From positions 1 to 5,261 of the forward strand of contig JBDRFD010000028.1 of NCBI GenBank assembly GCA_043819035.1: 5,261 bases of DNA, written 5' to 3'. The notes beneath the pieces are model-generated. The model was not told the DNA's origin. It saw only the letters and a list, made by a program, of their open reading frames with translations, and did not search any database. The DNA comes from UBA2144 sp043819035. GTDB taxonomy: Bacteria > Patescibacteriota > Gracilibacteria > Peribacterales > Peribacteraceae. Positions 4,929 to 5,261 of the stretch are shown here, piece after piece. Numbering within the stretch: the stretch's first letter is position 1; each line of letters begins with the position of its first letter. The position numbers and the translations under genes were made by a program.

Positions 4929-5074
4929 TGATGAATTATCTTTCGACCAGTATTGGCTGTCCTCCTACCGGTGGAGAAGTGATCTGTGATCAGTGGTTAG
5001 TGGTCGGTACTGACCACTGTCTTCTGACCACTGACCACTCGTTAATGTTTGATTTAATTCTCAACTATCGCTGA
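4928..5074 (+). CDS. Possible small ORF (48 codons) bridging S8 and L6
   Basis: This frame is easily missed because of its size. Its ATG overlaps the S8 stop (TAATG) and its TGA overlaps the L6 ATG (TGATG), so it fills the S8-L6 segment exactly with no free base. The translated product begins MMNYLSTSIGCPPTGG, has a middle translated from heptamer repeats (TDHCLLTTDHS, about 28-38), and ends LMFDLILNYR. It has three cysteines and two histidines but no recognisable motif, no signal peptide and no Shine-Dalgarno sequence. The most cautious reading is a repeat-containing insertion kept open so that ribosomes leaving S8 can pass to L6, rather than a functional protein. A chance open frame of this size is not rare, so the double start/stop overlap is the main support. 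Confidence 0.4.
   Translation: MMNYLSTSIGCPPTGGEVICDQWLVVGTDHCLLTTDHSLMFDLILNYR
4974..5039 (+). repeat. Heptamer arrays in inverted arrangement between S8 and L6
   Basis: A left array of 7-bp units ending in GT (GAGAAGT, GATCTGT, GATCAGT, GGTTAGT, GGTCGGT; 4974-5008) is followed after one base by a right array (CTGACCA, CTGTCTT, CTGACCA, CTGACCA; 5010-5037). Bases 4992-5005 can pair with 5026-5039 over 14 positions with one G-T wobble and a 20-base loop. A competing shorter stem pairs AGTGGTC (4999-5005) with GACCACT (5012-5018). The L6 start is about 35 bases downstream. Confidence 0.88.
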
Positions 5075-5261
5075 TGTCTCGTATTGGTAAAAAACCAGTG
5101 GCCATTCCATCCGGTGTGACAGTAGAAGTCACAGGGGCAGTTATAAAAGTAAAAGGACCGAAAGGGGAGCTCACGTACGCGCACCTTCCTGAGGTCAGTG
5201 TGAAAGTCGAAGGCGGACAAGTTCAAGTCGAACGTAAAGACGATCTTGCGGATTCTCGTGC
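5074..5261 (+). CDS. rplF: 50S ribosomal protein L6, 3' partial
   Basis: L6 binds 23S rRNA near the GTPase-associated region and sarcin-ricin loop. Only the first 62 codons are in the window. They read MSRIGKKPVAIPSGVTVEV, then VIKVKGPKGELTYAHLPEVSV, then VERKDDLADSRA, which is the first of the two duplicated L6 domains. The frame is open to the last base, so the gene continues outside. The ATG at 5074 is the first possible start with the family N-terminus and overlaps the TGA of the preceding 48-codon frame. No Shine-Dalgarno sequence is present. Its place after S8 is the standard spc order; L18 and S5 would be expected next. Confidence 0.96.
   Translation, partial: MSRIGKKPVAIPSGVTVEVTGAVIKVKGPKGELTYAHLPEVSVKVEGGQVQVERKDDLADSR

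Noticed and set aside
4981..5040. CRISPR array
   Set aside because: The repeats are 7 bp and contiguous, with no spacers and no 25-40 bp direct repeat.
4974..5050. Intrinsic terminator at the S8-L6 inverted repeat
   Set aside because: The stem is strong but it is followed by mixed sequence (CGTTAATG) rather than a T-run, and it lies within an operon that is expected to be transcribed through.

Overview
The window is a piece of the bacterial S10/spc ribosomal-protein superoperon, entirely on the + strand. In order it holds L22 (5' truncated), S3, L16, L29, S17, L14, L24, L5, zinc-type S14, an unrecognised 94-codon gene, S8, a possible 48-codon small ORF, and the start of L6 (cut by the window end). 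The gene order is the textbook one (rplV-rpsC-rplP-rpmC-rpsQ-rplN-rplX-rplE-rpsN-rpsH-rplF), except for the two extra reading frames on either side of S8.

Organism: certainly a bacterium. I lean towards Patescibacteria/CPR, perhaps the Peregrinibacteria/Peribacteria side, but this is inference from protein style, not a database match. The clues are lysine-rich C-terminal tails, Pro in place of the L16 Arg81 residue, Zn-type S14, and almost no intergenic space. UGA is clearly a stop codon, because four consecutive ATGA junctions depend on it. That argues against the UGA-Gly code of Gracilibacteria/Absconditabacteria.

Layout: from L22 to L5 (1-3971) every junction is a stop/start overlap (TAATG or ATGA), or in one case a tandem TAATAATG. 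No Shine-Dalgarno sequence precedes any start codon, so translation of the cluster probably relies on coupling and re-initiation. After L5 the packing loosens. A 36-nt T-rich tract precedes S14, ORF94 sits between S14 and S8, and a 145-bp segment lies between S8 and L6. That segment turns out to be an open frame starting at the S8 stop and ending on the L6 start.

Unusual biology: (1) L22, S17, L24 and L5 carry long low-complexity C-terminal tails of about 40-90 residues. (2) Heptamer repeat arrays occur at three gene ends: in the S17 tail, at the end of ORF94, and in the S8-L6 segment. All three fit one grammar, CTG plus four bases, and two of them are arranged as direct repeats followed by their inverse, giving strong potential hairpins just upstream of the next ribosomal gene. 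(3) In-phase A-AAA-AAG slippery heptamers occur in the L22 and L24 tails. These repeats and insertions, all apparently accommodated without breaking translation through a core operon, are the most interesting part of the window.
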